Counted from the stretch's first letter, positions 6,917-14,447 are shown. The stretch is DNA of 22,396 bases from Accumulibacter sp. (GCA_031264825.1 JAISDL010000164.1:1-22396); one strand, 5' to 3'. Made by a program: numbers and translations. The notes: generated from the sequence alone by a model not told the origin.

Positions 6917-8152
6917 TTGACACGTAGAGTCGTTGTTACCGGTCTGGGCATCGTTTCGCCCGTTGGAAACACGGTCGAAGAAGCGTGGCGGAATATCGTC
7001 GCCGGCAAATCCGGAATCGACACGATCACACGCTTCGACGCTTCGAATTTTCCTGTGCGGATCGCGGGCGAGGTTCGCGGTTTCGACATTTCCAGATACC
7101 TTCCGCAAAAAGACGCGCGGCGGATGGATACCTTCATCCACTACGGCATCGCCGCGGGCGTCGACGCGATCCGCGACGCGGGGCTGGAGCCGAATCCCGC
7201 AAACGCCGACCGCATCGGCGTTTCGATCGGTTCGGGCATCGGCGGCCTGCCGATGATCGAGGAGGCGCGCGACGAATTCAAGGTCTCGGGCGTGCGAAGG
7301 ATTTCGCCGTTTTTCGTTCCGGGTTCGATCATCAACCTGATTTCGGGAAACCTCTCGATCCTTTACGGGTACAAGGGGCCGAATATCGCGCTCGTCAGCG
7401 CGTGCTCGACGGGTTCGCACAGCATCGGCGAAGCGGCGCGTCTCATCGAATACGGCGACGCGGATATCATGATCGCCGGCGGCGCCGAGTCGACGATATC
7501 GCATCTGGGGATCGGCGGCTTTTGCGCCGCGCGCGCGTTATCGACGCGCAACGACGACCCGGCGACGGCCAGCCGCCCGTGGGACAAGGACAGGGACGGC
7601 TTCGTGCTCAGCGAGGGCGCGGGCGTCATGGTGCTCGAAGAATACGAGTGCGCCAAAGCGCGCGGCGCGAAAATTTACGCTGAACTCGTCGGCTTTGGCC
7701 TGAACGGCGACGCGCACCACCTGACGGCGCCCTGCGAGGACGGCGAAGGCGCGGCGCGCTGCATCACGGTCGCCTTGAAGAACGCGCACGTCAACCCCGA
7801 CGAGGTGAGCTACATCAACGCCCACGGTACCTCGACGCCGCTCGGCGACAAGGCCGAAACGCTCGCCCTGAAACGCGCTTTCGGCGACTATGCGAAGAAG
7901 CTCGTCGTCAATTCGACCAAGTCGATGACCGGACACCTTTTGGGCGCGGCGGGCGGAGTCGAAGCGGTTTTTTCGGCGCTTGCGCTTTACGACCAGGTTT
8001 CGCCGCCGACGATCAATATCTTCAACCAGGACGAGGAATGCGACCTCGACTACTGCGCCAACGAGGCGCGCCGGATGAAGATCGACGTCGCCGTTTCGAA
8101 TTCCTTCGGGTTCGGCGGGACTAACGCTTCGCTCGTCTTCCGGCGTATTTGA
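6917..8152 (+). CDS. fabF: 3-oxoacyl-ACP synthase II (KAS II)
   Basis: FabF condenses malonyl-ACP with acyl-ACP in chain elongation. The 411-residue protein has all catalytic residues at the positions known from E. coli FabF: C163 (VSACSTGSHS), H303 (INAHGTSTPLGD), K335 (NSTKSMTGHLLG) and H340. The start is a TTG at 6917; no ATG fits the frame, and AAGGA (6904-6908) sits 8 bases upstream, so the TTG is well supported. The C-terminal NSFGFGGTNASLVFRR is typical. A hairpin with CCTCGC and GCGAGG arms (8155-8172) follows the stop. Confidence 0.97.
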   Translation: MTRRVVVTGLGIVSPVGNTVEEAWRNIVAGKSGIDTITRFDASNFPVRIAGEVRGFDISRYLPQKDARRMDTFIHYGIAAGVDAIRDAGLEPNPANADRIGVSIGSGIGGLPMIEEARDEFKVSGVRRISPFFVPGSIINLISGNLSILYGYKGPNIALVSACSTGSHSIGEAARLIEYGDADIMIAGGAESTISHLGIGGFCAARALSTRNDDPATASRPWDKDRDGFVLSEGAGVMVLEEYECAKARGAKIYAELVGFGLNGDAHHLTAPCEDGEGAARCITVALKNAHVNPDEVSYINAHGTSTPLGDKAETLALKRAFGDYAKKLVVNSTKSMTGHLLGAAGGVEAVFSALALYDQVSPPTINIFNQDEECDLDYCANEARRMKIDVAVSNSFGFGGTNASLVFRRI

Positions 8153-8154
8153 CG

Positions 8155-8172
8155 CCTCGCTGATCGGCGAGG
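8155..8172 (+). terminator. Hairpin after fabF
   Basis: CCTCGC (8155-8160) and GCGAGG (8167-8172) can pair with a 6-base loop just after the fabF stop. There is no T-run, so it may be a weak or attenuating stem between fabF and the next small gene rather than a true terminator. Confidence 0.35.
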
Positions 8173-8194
8173 TGCCGGTGACGCGGCGGGGCTG

Positions 8195-8605
8195 TTGAAC
8201 CTCGTCAAACTCCGCGCGTCGCGGCGGCTTTTCATCGCCTCCGCGCTTGTCCATCTGCTCGCGGTTTTTTCGATCCTCGTTCTCCCGTGGCCGATTTGGA
8301 GCCGTGCGCTCCTTTTGGCACTCGCGGGCGTCTCGGCTTTTTACGCGATGCGCCCGTCCGAAATCGAAGAAATCGTTTTTTCCTACGCGGATACGCGAAT
8401 GAAAGTCCGCATGCGCGGTCTCGATTTACGCGAAGCGTCGATAGGCGAAGGAAGCACGGTTTTTTCGGGTTTGATCGTCCTGAAGCTGAAGTTCGACGAC
8501 GCGCCGCCCTGTAGCGTGACGCTCCTGCCCGACCAGATGTCGGCGGAGGAATTCAGACGCCTGAACGTCTGGCTGCGCTGGAATTCATCCGCGGCGCTTC
8601 CGTGA
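8195..8605 (+). CDS. YgfX-like small membrane protein
   Basis: This 136-residue protein has two hydrophobic segments near the N-terminus (about residues 12-30 and 36-51) and a soluble C-terminal half ending CSVTLLPDQMSAEEFRRLNVWLRWN. That layout and the LLPD...EEFRRLxVWLRW segment resemble the YgfX family. E. coli YgfX (CptA) is an inner-membrane protein described as a toxin acting on cell-shape and division proteins, with SdhE/YgfY as its partner; no such partner is encoded here. The start is a TTG 42 bases after fabF with only a weak GCGGGG site upstream, so the exact start is uncertain. It is probably the last gene of the fab operon. Confidence 0.72.
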   Translation: MNLVKLRASRRLFIASALVHLLAVFSILVLPWPIWSRALLLALAGVSAFYAMRPSEIEEIVFSYADTRMKVRMRGLDLREASIGEGSTVFSGLIVLKLKFDDAPPCSVTLLPDQMSAEEFRRLNVWLRWNSSAALP

Positions 8606-8670
8606 GTTCGACGCCCGCATGCTAGAATGAAACGTTTCGATCGAATCCGATCTCCCCAGGAAAAAATGCC

Positions 8671-10662
8671 ATGACCCGTTCGCCTTCCGCACTGCTTTTC
8701 GCGTTCGCCGTTTTCGTTCTTTCCGCGCCGGCCGCGCACGCCGAGGATGTTCCCCAGCCTTCATCGAAAACCTTGACGGCGTTTTCGTCCGAGCGCGCGC
8801 TGAAAGACTGGCTCGCCGAGAAGAAGAAAGCCCTCGAAAAGGCGGGGGTCAGGGCACGGAGTCAGGGTAACAAAGCCGAAGCAAAGATGGTGATGGAGGC
8901 GGCGCCCGCGCCCGCACCCAATCAGGTCGCCGATGAGGCTTCCGATGCGGAGTCCATCACGAATACGCAGACCGCCGGCGTCGACGAAGGCGGGATCGTC
9001 AAACTCCACGGCGATTTTCTGATCGTTCTGCGGCGCGGCCGTCTCTTCACGCTCAGCGTCAGCGCCGGCGCACTGAAGCCGGTTTCGGTCATCGACGCCT
9101 TCGCGCCGGGATCGCAGGGCGGCGGCTGGTACGACGAACTGCTCGTCTCCGGGAATACCGTCATCGTCGTCGGCTACAGCTATGCCAAGCGCGGAACCGA
9201 GGTCATCCGTTTTTCCATCGACGCCAAGGGGGTGCTTTCGTATCGATCGACGCACATCCTGCGTTCGAACGACTACTACTCGTCGCGCAATTACGCGAGC
9301 CGCCTGATCGACAACCGCCTGATCTTCTACACACCGCTCTACCTCGATTTTCACCGGAACGACCTCCTCGACGCCTTCCCCGCGATGCGTCCTTGGCGCT
9401 CCGGGGACGAGGCGCAGGCGTTCAAGCGCATTGCGCCCGCGACGCGGATTTTCCGCGTCGACGACGACGCGATGGAAGAAATGCGCTTCGCCGCCTTGCA
9501 CACGGTGCAGGTCTGCGACCTTTCCAAGGAAGAGATGACTTGCGAAGCGACCGCCGTCCTAGGGCCGGCGGGTCGTGAATTCTACGTCTCGAAGGACGCC
9601 GTCTATGTCTGGACGGCGCCGTTTTACCGCGATTTCCGCGCGACCGGCAAAGCGCGCCCGATCGAACATTCCTCCGTTTTCCGCCTGCCTCTCGACGGGA
9701 AAACCAATCCGACTGCGCTGAAGACCCTGGGCAGCCCGATCGACCAATTCTCCTTCCTGGAAAGCGAAGACGGTTATCTGAACGTCCTTCTGCGCGCCGA
9801 GGGGCCGTCCGCATCGATGTGGGCTTCCGAAGTCGGGAGTGCCAATCTGGCCTTCCTGCGCGTTCCGCTCGAACTCTTCGGCGACGGCAAGGGCAGTGCT
9901 CCTCACGAAAATTATCATCCGCTCCCGTCGTCCGGCATGGGCGCGCTCCAGAACCGCTATATCGGCGACTACCTCATTTATGGAGTCGGGAATACCTGGC
10001 GCAGACAGATTTCGTCCACCGGCGCGGCTTACGCGCTGAACTGGAAGACCCCCGACACCTCGATCGTCAGCCTGCCGCTCGTGCATACCGTCGACCGCAT
10101 CGAATCGCTGGGGGGAAGCCCCCTGCTCGTCGGAACGCGCCACGGCGACCTGCACTTCACGTCGTATACCGTCTCCTTCACCGACGGCGCGGTCAACGCC
10201 GGGATCGCGGGAAGTTTCAAGCTCCCCCAAGCCGCGCAGGGTGAAACGCGCAGCCACGGCTTTTTCTACAAGCCGGACGGAAAAGACAGCGGCCTTCTCG
10301 GCCTGCCGTTTGCCGGAAACGACGAGGTGGAAGGATGGCGTCAGCTCAGAAAGGTTTCCACAGGCGTGCTCTTCCTGAAAAACGACAAACTCAAACTCAG
10401 CGAAATCGGCATCCTCGGCGCTTCGAACGACTCACACAAAGACGACCGCTGCAAGGCGTCGTGCGTCGACTGGTACGGCAATTCCCGGCCGCTCTTCCTG
10501 AAGGGGCGTATTTTCGCGCTCATGGGCTATGAACTCGTCGAAGGCGAACTGAAATCATCAGGCATGGAGCGCCGCCCGAAGCTTTCCGAAATCCGCCGAA
10601 TCGATTTCTCGCCGCGCTTTTCGCGCAACCGGCGCAACACCATCCCCCTGCCGGTCGAGTGA
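8671..10662 (+). CDS. Secreted beta-propeller domain protein
   Basis: The 663-residue protein begins with a clear signal peptide (hydrophobic residues 7-19, cleavage after APAAHA near residue 24), so it is exported. The segment TNTQTAGVDEGGIVKLHGDFLIVL (about residues 96-119) matches the start of the beta-propeller domain family (PF09826 type), in which the entry motif reads roughly TNxQxAGVDExDIVK. The rest shows repeated short strands such as NTVIVVGYS and RLIFYTPLYLD that fit propeller blades. No enzyme active site is evident and family function is not established. The two cysteines in RCKASC may form a disulfide. AGGA lies 9 bases before the chosen ATG; another ATG at 8666 is out of frame. 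A heptad array begins 2 bases after the stop. Confidence 0.85.
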   Translation: MTRSPSALLFAFAVFVLSAPAAHAEDVPQPSSKTLTAFSSERALKDWLAEKKKALEKAGVRARSQGNKAEAKMVMEAAPAPAPNQVADEASDAESITNTQTAGVDEGGIVKLHGDFLIVLRRGRLFTLSVSAGALKPVSVIDAFAPGSQGGGWYDELLVSGNTVIVVGYSYAKRGTEVIRFSIDAKGVLSYRSTHILRSNDYYSSRNYASRLIDNRLIFYTPLYLDFHRNDLLDAFPAMRPWRSGDEAQAFKRIAPATRIFRVDDDAMEEMRFAALHTVQVCDLSKEEMTCEATAVLGPAGREFYVSKDAVYVWTAPFYRDFRATGKARPIEHSSVFRLPLDGKTNPTALKTLGSPIDQFSFLESEDGYLNVLLRAEGPSASMWASEVGSANLAFLRVPLELFGDGKGSAPHENYHPLPSSGMGALQNRYIGDYLIYGVGNTWRRQISSTGAAYALNWKTPDTSIVSLPLVHTVDRIESLGGSPLLVGTRHGDLHFTSYTVSFTDGAVNAGIAGSFKLPQAAQGETRSHGFFYKPDGKDSGLLGLPFAGNDEVEGWRQLRKVSTGVLFLKNDKLKLSEIGILGASNDSHKDDRCKASCVDWYGNSRPLFLKGRIFALMGYELVEGELKSSGMERRPKLSEIRRIDFSPRFSRNRRNTIPLPVE

Positions 10663-10664
10663 TT

Positions 10665-10724
10665 CAGGGATCAGGGATCAGAGGACAGGGATCAGGGATC
10701 AGGGATCAGATGAAAACCGATCGG
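10665..10724 (+). repeat. Heptad tract 3 (behind propeller stop)
   Basis: Seven 7-base units in perfect phase: CAGGGAT (10665, 10672), CAGAGGA (10679), CAGGGAT (10686, 10693, 10700) and CAGATGA (10707), then AAACCGATCGG. The tract starts 2 bases after the TGA stop and has the same polarity and the same final 18 bases as tract 1. Confidence 0.92.
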
Positions 10725-10787
10725 GAAGAGGCGGTATAGGGCGGAGCGAAGCGACAGCCACGGCGATTGCCAGATGCGTTGGGTTCT

Positions 10788-10812
10788 CGTAGGGGCACGG
10801 CGTGCCGTGCCC
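10788..10812. repeat. GC-rich palindrome, copy 2
   Basis: CGTAGG followed by the inverted repeat GGCACGGCGTGCCGTGCC. It is the counterpart of the element at 599-623 in opposite orientation, differing in the loop. Confidence 0.82.
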
Positions 10813-10814
10813 AT

Positions 10815-10860
10815 CGGCGGTATAGGTTGGTGGTGAGCGCAGCGAACCCCAACGATTCCG
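10815..10860 (+). repeat. Hairpin repeat, copy 2
   Basis: 46 bases differing from 404-449 at a single position. It is oriented the same way and also lies downstream of a plus-strand gene that ends in a heptad array. Confidence 0.9.
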
Positions 10861-10940
10861 GGGCGGGATGATTCAGGAGACAGGAGACAGAGAATTCTTG
10901 CGGCCTTCGACCGGAGAAGAATCGTTGAGCCACTGATCGG

Positions 10941-11010
10941 AAACCCCTCCCCATCCCTCCCCTTGTCAGGGGAGGGAGTCACGAATCCCCCCTCCCTGAC
11001 AAGGGAGGGC
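10941..11010 (+). repeat. C-rich inverted element, copy 1
   Basis: It starts AAACCCCTCCCC, contains the arms CCCTCCCCTTGTC and the near-complementary GACAAGGGAGGG, and can fold back on itself. The first 45 bases (10941-10985) recur exactly, in inverted orientation, at 14485-14529. Confidence 0.88.
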
Positions 11011-11020
11011 CGGGGGTGGG

Positions 11021-11046
11021 TTCTGTCTCCCGTCTCCTGACTCCTG
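11021..11046 (-). repeat. Heptad tract 4 (behind antitoxin stop)
   Basis: On the minus strand, CAGGAGT (11046-11040), CAGGAGA (11039-11033), CGGGAGA (11032-11026) and a CAGAA remnant. The tract begins 4 bases after the antitoxin stop codon and follows its polarity. Confidence 0.85.
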
Positions 11047-11050
11047 ATAA

Positions 11051-11395
11051 TCAGACGGGAATGAGTTCAAGCTCGGCGATGAGTTCCGGTCGTTTGTCGA
11101 GCAAATGGACAAGACGAACGACGCTGCCGGGTGGTGCGAAGCGTCCCTGTTCCCAGCCGCGAAGCGTGGGGAGTGGGGTTCCGATTCGGCGGGCGAAGGT
11201 TTCTTGCGAAAGGCCGAGTTTTTTGCGCGTCGATCGGATGAGAATTCCCTCGGGCGTGTGGACACGCCCGATTTTACCCGCTTTCAACTCCGCAAGCCCT
11301 TCACGCAAGCCCGGAAGGGTTTCACGCGCGTCGTCTTCGATCGCATGCGCGAGAGCCTCCACGTCGAAATTTTCAAGGTTCAGCTTATCGTTCAT
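11051..11395 (-). CDS. HigA/NadS-type XRE antitoxin
   Basis: A 114-residue protein whose second half is a lambda-repressor-like helix-turn-helix: IRSTRKKLGLSQETFARRIGTPLPTLRGWEQG (about residues 52-83), followed by a short helical end. The N-terminal half is acidic and probably covers the toxin. Position and sequence fit the antitoxin of a RelE/HigB-type pair, which binds the toxin and represses the shared promoter. The start at 11395 overlaps the end of the toxin frame by 11 bases, as is common in toxin-first pairs; a longer frame from 11449 would read back into the toxin. The frame is intact although the toxin is broken. A heptad array begins 4 bases after the stop. Confidence 0.85.
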   Translation of the reverse strand: MNDKLNLENFDVEALAHAIEDDARETLPGLREGLAELKAGKIGRVHTPEGILIRSTRKKLGLSQETFARRIGTPLPTLRGWEQGRFAPPGSVVRLVHLLDKRPELIAELELIPV

Positions 11396-11691
11396 TTCCA
11401 AGTCTCTCCAATTCTTTATTCGAAATGGCGTCGCGTTCCGATTTTGCATAGAGGGTGATCAGGATAAGGTTCCCGTAAGCGTCGAATTTCGCATAGATAA
11501 TGCGTACCCCTCCGCGTTTTCCCATGCCGCTACGAGTCCATCGCAGCTTGCGGCAAGCTTGTTGTACCCGGAATAACGACACCTGCGTCGGGGTTGTTTG
11601 CAATCCACTCTATGAATTCGTCGTGCTCGTCTTCGCTCAAAAGACGTGGCCATTGCTTTTCAAAAAGCTTCGATTCAATGATCGTTCGCAT
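11385..11691 (-). pseudogene. HigB/RelE-family toxin, broken by a single-base frameshift
   Basis: From ATG 11691 the frame reads MRTIIESKLFEKQWPRLL and then SEDEHDEFIEWIANNPDAGVVIPGT, the usual N-terminal half of a HigB-like RNA-interferase toxin. It then shifts and stops. The expected continuation (LRKLRWTRSGMGKRGGVRII, then YAKFDAYGNLILITLYAKSERD) lies in another frame, ending at TAA 11387-11385. Removing one base at about 11551-11553 (CTTGCCGCAAG on the minus strand) joins the halves into a normal protein of about 101 residues. Intact relatives degrade mRNA on ribosomes. It is either a true inactivating mutation or a sequencing error. No sign of programmed slippage is seen at the site. Confidence 0.82.
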
Positions 11692-11697
11692 GAAGGA

Positions 11698-11726
11698 ATT
11701 ATACGTGATTCACTCATTTTCTTGAA
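11698..11726 (-). promoter_or_regulatory. Promoter of the toxin-antitoxin pair with possible operator
   Basis: On the minus strand TTCAAG (11726-11721) and a perfect TATAAT (11703-11698) are 17 bases apart. The -10 lies only 6 bases from the toxin ATG, so the message would be almost leaderless. The spacer holds the inverted repeat GTGA-T-TCAC (11705-11713), and TGAAGGA occurs on both sides of the promoter (11691 and 11723). Either could be the antitoxin operator. Confidence 0.5.
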
Positions 11727-11773
11727 GGATTTCGATGCCTAGATTCCAAAACCTGCCCTCCCTCCCTTTGCAA

Positions 11774-11779
11774 ACTATA
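11774..11779 (+). promoter_or_regulatory. Candidate -10 element for the LuxR gene
   Basis: A perfect TATAAT lies 56 bases before the GTG start of the LuxR-type gene. No good -35 is seen at 16-18 bases upstream, so it may depend on an activator, possibly the regulator itself. Confidence 0.4.
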
Positions 11780-11835
11780 ATTCGTCCAACACCAAAATAC
11801 ACGCGGCGCGTACCGCGACAGAGAGGCGATAGGGC

Positions 11836-14319
11836 GTGAAAAATCGGGGTTTGCACGGCGATCCGCCGTATTTTTCCGGTCGGCTGCGTGAAAGGCTGAT
11901 CGAGGCGTTTGCCGCGCGCAGCCTCGTCGTCGAGGCGCCTTCGGGTTACGGCAAGACGACCGCCGTGCAGGATTTCTTGCGGAAAAAGCTGCCGAAAAAT
12001 GCACTCTGGATTCGACACGTCTGTACGGAGGCGTCGCCACACGCTGCGTGGCGGGGTTTGTGCCGCGCCGTGGAAAAAATCGACGCGCCGAGTGGGCAGG
12101 CTTTGCTGCGCCTCGGTCTGCCCGATGAGGATACGCTGGGGGATGCCGAGACGCTTCTGAGGGAATTGGAAACGAAGGTCCCGGCGTGGCTCGTCGTAGA
12201 CGATTTTCATCGCGTCGCAGACTTCGCGCCGGCTTCCCTCTGGAGGGCGCTTCTGGAACACGATTCCTCGCTCCTCACCGTGGTACTCGTCACGCGGCCG
12301 TTGGCGGTGAATCTCATTCCTTACGAGAAATCCGGTTTTGCCCGTCTGGACGAAAACGACTTGCGTCTGAGCGAACGCGAGTGCGGAGAGTATTTTTCCG
12401 CCGCGAACTGTTCTCTCGATGGAGAAAAAACGCGGGAAGCGTTCGATCGTACCGGGGGGTGGATGATCGTGCTCGCGTTGCATCTGCGGCGTTATCGCAA
12501 ATCGGGGGAATTCGCCCCGGCTTCCGACCTCGACGGGCTGTTGCGCGACGTCGTCTGGGACGCTCTCGACGATTCGACGCGCGACGCGCTTTTGCGTCTT
12601 TCGCTTTTCGACGCTTTTTCCGCAAGCCAGGCGGCGTTTTTGACGCGCCGGCCCGAATTCGACGATCAAACCGCGCGCTTCCCCTTGCACGGCGCTTTCC
12701 TCCGTTTCGACCCTGTGTCCGGGCTGTACTATCCGCACAGCGCCTTGCTGGCTTTCCTGCGGGGACTCTTCGCCACGCTCCCGGAAGACGCACGGCGGGA
12801 AATGCTCCGGGCTGCCGGCGACTGGTGCGCCGCGAACGGCGAGCGCGAAAAGGCGATCGCTTTTTACTACCGTCTGCGGGATTTCGAGAGGATTCTGTCG
12901 CTGGACCTCTCCGGTCTCGCCGACAACCGCCTCATGGACATCCCCGACTCTGCGTACGTCGACGCCTTGCGCGATATCGCGGCGCACTGCGATACCGAGA
13001 CGAGGCTGCGCCATCCGTTGTCGATGATCCAACTGACTTTCGAGTTTTTCGGCCAGGGCTGCCTGGAAGACTTTGCCCGCCTCCACGCGGAGATGGCGGC
13101 ACTCGTCGAGTCCGGCGCCGTCCCGGAAGAGGAACGCGACCGTCTGCGCGGCGAACTTTTGCTGATCGAGGCCTTTTCAAGCTACAACAGCATTTCCAGG
13201 ATGGGCGAGCGCATCCGCCGTGCGGCGCATCTGATCCGTGGCGAAACTTCGCTGATCTCTCCGGAGAACTCCTGGACTTTCGGCAACACTTCGGTCTTGC
13301 TGATGTACCACCGGGACGTCGGAAATCTCGACGGCGAACTCGCCGACATGGAAACGTATGCGCCGTATTACACCGCGCTGGCGCGCGCGCACGGGAGCGG
13401 AGGCGAGGCGCTGATGCGCGCGGAAGCGCTTTTGTACCGGGGAGAGGCGGAAGACGCCGAAATTCACGCCTTTGAAGCCGAGAGTGACGCGCTAGCGCAC
13501 GGGCAGGTCAGCATTCTCATCGGCGCCGAACTCGTTTTAGGTCGGCTGGCGATCCTGCGGGGCGACGCGAAGGCGTTTGCCGCCGCGCTTGAGGAGATCG
13601 AGATTGCGGCGCAAGCGAGCCCGCAAAAATCCAACCGGATGGAGGCGGACATGGCGCGGTCTTATCTGATGGGCGTCTTGGAACGCCCGCACGATATGGC
13701 CGATTGGCTGCTCGAAGATTCTCTCTCCGCGTTGTCCCGGCGGCTCTTTGTCCAAGCGGTTCCGTACGCGCAACTCTGCCGCGCGCGCGGTCTGCTCTTG
13801 ACCGGCGAGCCGGCGCGGCTGCTCGGAGAGGCCGGCGGCGTCCGTCGGCTTGCCGAGGCGCATCCCTTGGTACTGCTTTACAGCCGTATATATGCCGCGA
13901 GCGCGTACGTCGCGCTCGGAAAACGCGAAAAAGCCCTCGCGGAAGCGCGTTCTGCGCTGGCGCTGGCTTTGCCGGACCGGTTGATCCTGCCGCTGGCGGA
14001 AGGCTTTTCGCTCGTCGGTGCCCTGTTCGAGGAAATCGCCCCAGACTCCCTCGGTCAAATCCGCGCGCTGGCCGAGGCTTTGGACGCGGGGCGGGGAGCG
14101 GTATTGCAGGCGCTGTACGCGAAGGGTTCGCGCTTCGGCCTCACCGAACGCGAGTATGAGACGGCGTGTCTGGCGGTCGAGGGCTTGTCGAGTCAGGAAA
14201 TAGCAGCGCGGCTTCGTGTCAGCGTCAACACGGTCAAGGCGCATCTGAAGGCCGCTTACCGTAAAACCGGCGCGCGGAACCGGCAGACGCTGTACCGGGT
14301 TCTGAGGACAGAGGACTGA
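11836..14319 (+). CDS. MalT-like LuxR-family transcriptional regulator (STAND ATPase)
   Basis: An 827-residue regulator with three parts. The N-terminal STAND ATPase domain has Walker A APSGYGKTT (residues 34-42) and Walker B AWLVVDDFHRV (about 117-127). A long helical middle (about 330-750) resembles the TPR-like sensor of MalT. The C-terminal LuxR helix-turn-helix (about 768-820) reads LTEREYETACLAVEGLSSQEIAARLRVS and then VNTVKAHLKAAYRKTGARNRQ. Such proteins bind an inducer and ATP, oligomerise and activate transcription; the inducer here is unknown and no target genes are adjacent. The start is GTG 11836 with GAGG 9 bases upstream. The last residues (RTED) and the stop are encoded by heptad repeats. 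It is divergent from the toxin-antitoxin pair. Confidence 0.9.
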   Translation: MKNRGLHGDPPYFSGRLRERLIEAFAARSLVVEAPSGYGKTTAVQDFLRKKLPKNALWIRHVCTEASPHAAWRGLCRAVEKIDAPSGQALLRLGLPDEDTLGDAETLLRELETKVPAWLVVDDFHRVADFAPASLWRALLEHDSSLLTVVLVTRPLAVNLIPYEKSGFARLDENDLRLSERECGEYFSAANCSLDGEKTREAFDRTGGWMIVLALHLRRYRKSGEFAPASDLDGLLRDVVWDALDDSTRDALLRLSLFDAFSASQAAFLTRRPEFDDQTARFPLHGAFLRFDPVSGLYYPHSALLAFLRGLFATLPEDARREMLRAAGDWCAANGEREKAIAFYYRLRDFERILSLDLSGLADNRLMDIPDSAYVDALRDIAAHCDTETRLRHPLSMIQLTFEFFGQGCLEDFARLHAEMAALVESGAVPEEERDRLRGELLLIEAFSSYNSISRMGERIRRAAHLIRGETSLISPENSWTFGNTSVLLMYHRDVGNLDGELADMETYAPYYTALARAHGSGGEALMRAEALLYRGEAEDAEIHAFEAESDALAHGQVSILIGAELVLGRLAILRGDAKAFAAALEEIEIAAQASPQKSNRMEADMARSYLMGVLERPHDMADWLLEDSLSALSRRLFVQAVPYAQLCRARGLLLTGEPARLLGEAGGVRRLAEAHPLVLLYSRIYAASAYVALGKREKALAEARSALALALPDRLILPLAEGFSLVGALFEEIAPDSLGQIRALAEALDAGRGAVLQALYAKGSRFGLTEREYETACLAVEGLSSQEIAARLRVSVNTVKAHLKAAYRKTGARNRQTLYRVLRTED

Positions 14320-14343
14320 AGGCTGAAAACAGAAGACAGAACG
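14302..14343 (+). repeat. Heptad tract 5, overlapping the luxR stop
   Basis: CTGAGGA (14302), CAGAGGA (14309), CTGAAGG (14316), CTGAAAA (14323), CAGAAGA (14330) and a CAGAACG remnant (14337), all in phase. The luxR stop TGA (14317-14319) lies inside the third unit. Confidence 0.88.
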
Positions 14344-14354
14344 GCCTTCGGCCT

Positions 14355-14388
14355 CAGGTATCAGGAGACAGAAGTCAGGAATCAGATC
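14355..14388 (+). repeat. Heptad tract 5b
   Basis: CAGGTAT (14355), CAGGAGA (14362), CAGAAGT (14369), CAGGAAT (14376) and CAGATC, then a GGCGGC/GCCGCC hairpin. The same succession (heptads, CAGATC, GGCGGC hairpin) occurs in the yceF tail. Confidence 0.85.
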
Positions 14389-14447
14389 AGTGACCGGCGG
14401 CTTCGCCGCCGGAGAAAGAGCTTTGAAACACCGACCGGTTTTATCCG

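Larger units (their letters stand above)
10663..11050. repeat. Repeat island between convergent propeller gene and antitoxin
   Basis: No gene is supported here. In order: heptad tract 3 (10665-10713) with its ATGAAAACCGATCGG tail, a second GGCGGTATAGG (10730-10740), a GC-rich palindrome (10788-10812), the hairpin repeat (10815-10860), two more plus heptads (10874-10887), a C-rich element with internal inverted repeat (10941-11010), and minus-oriented heptads (11021-11046) running back from the antitoxin stop. Confidence 0.85.
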
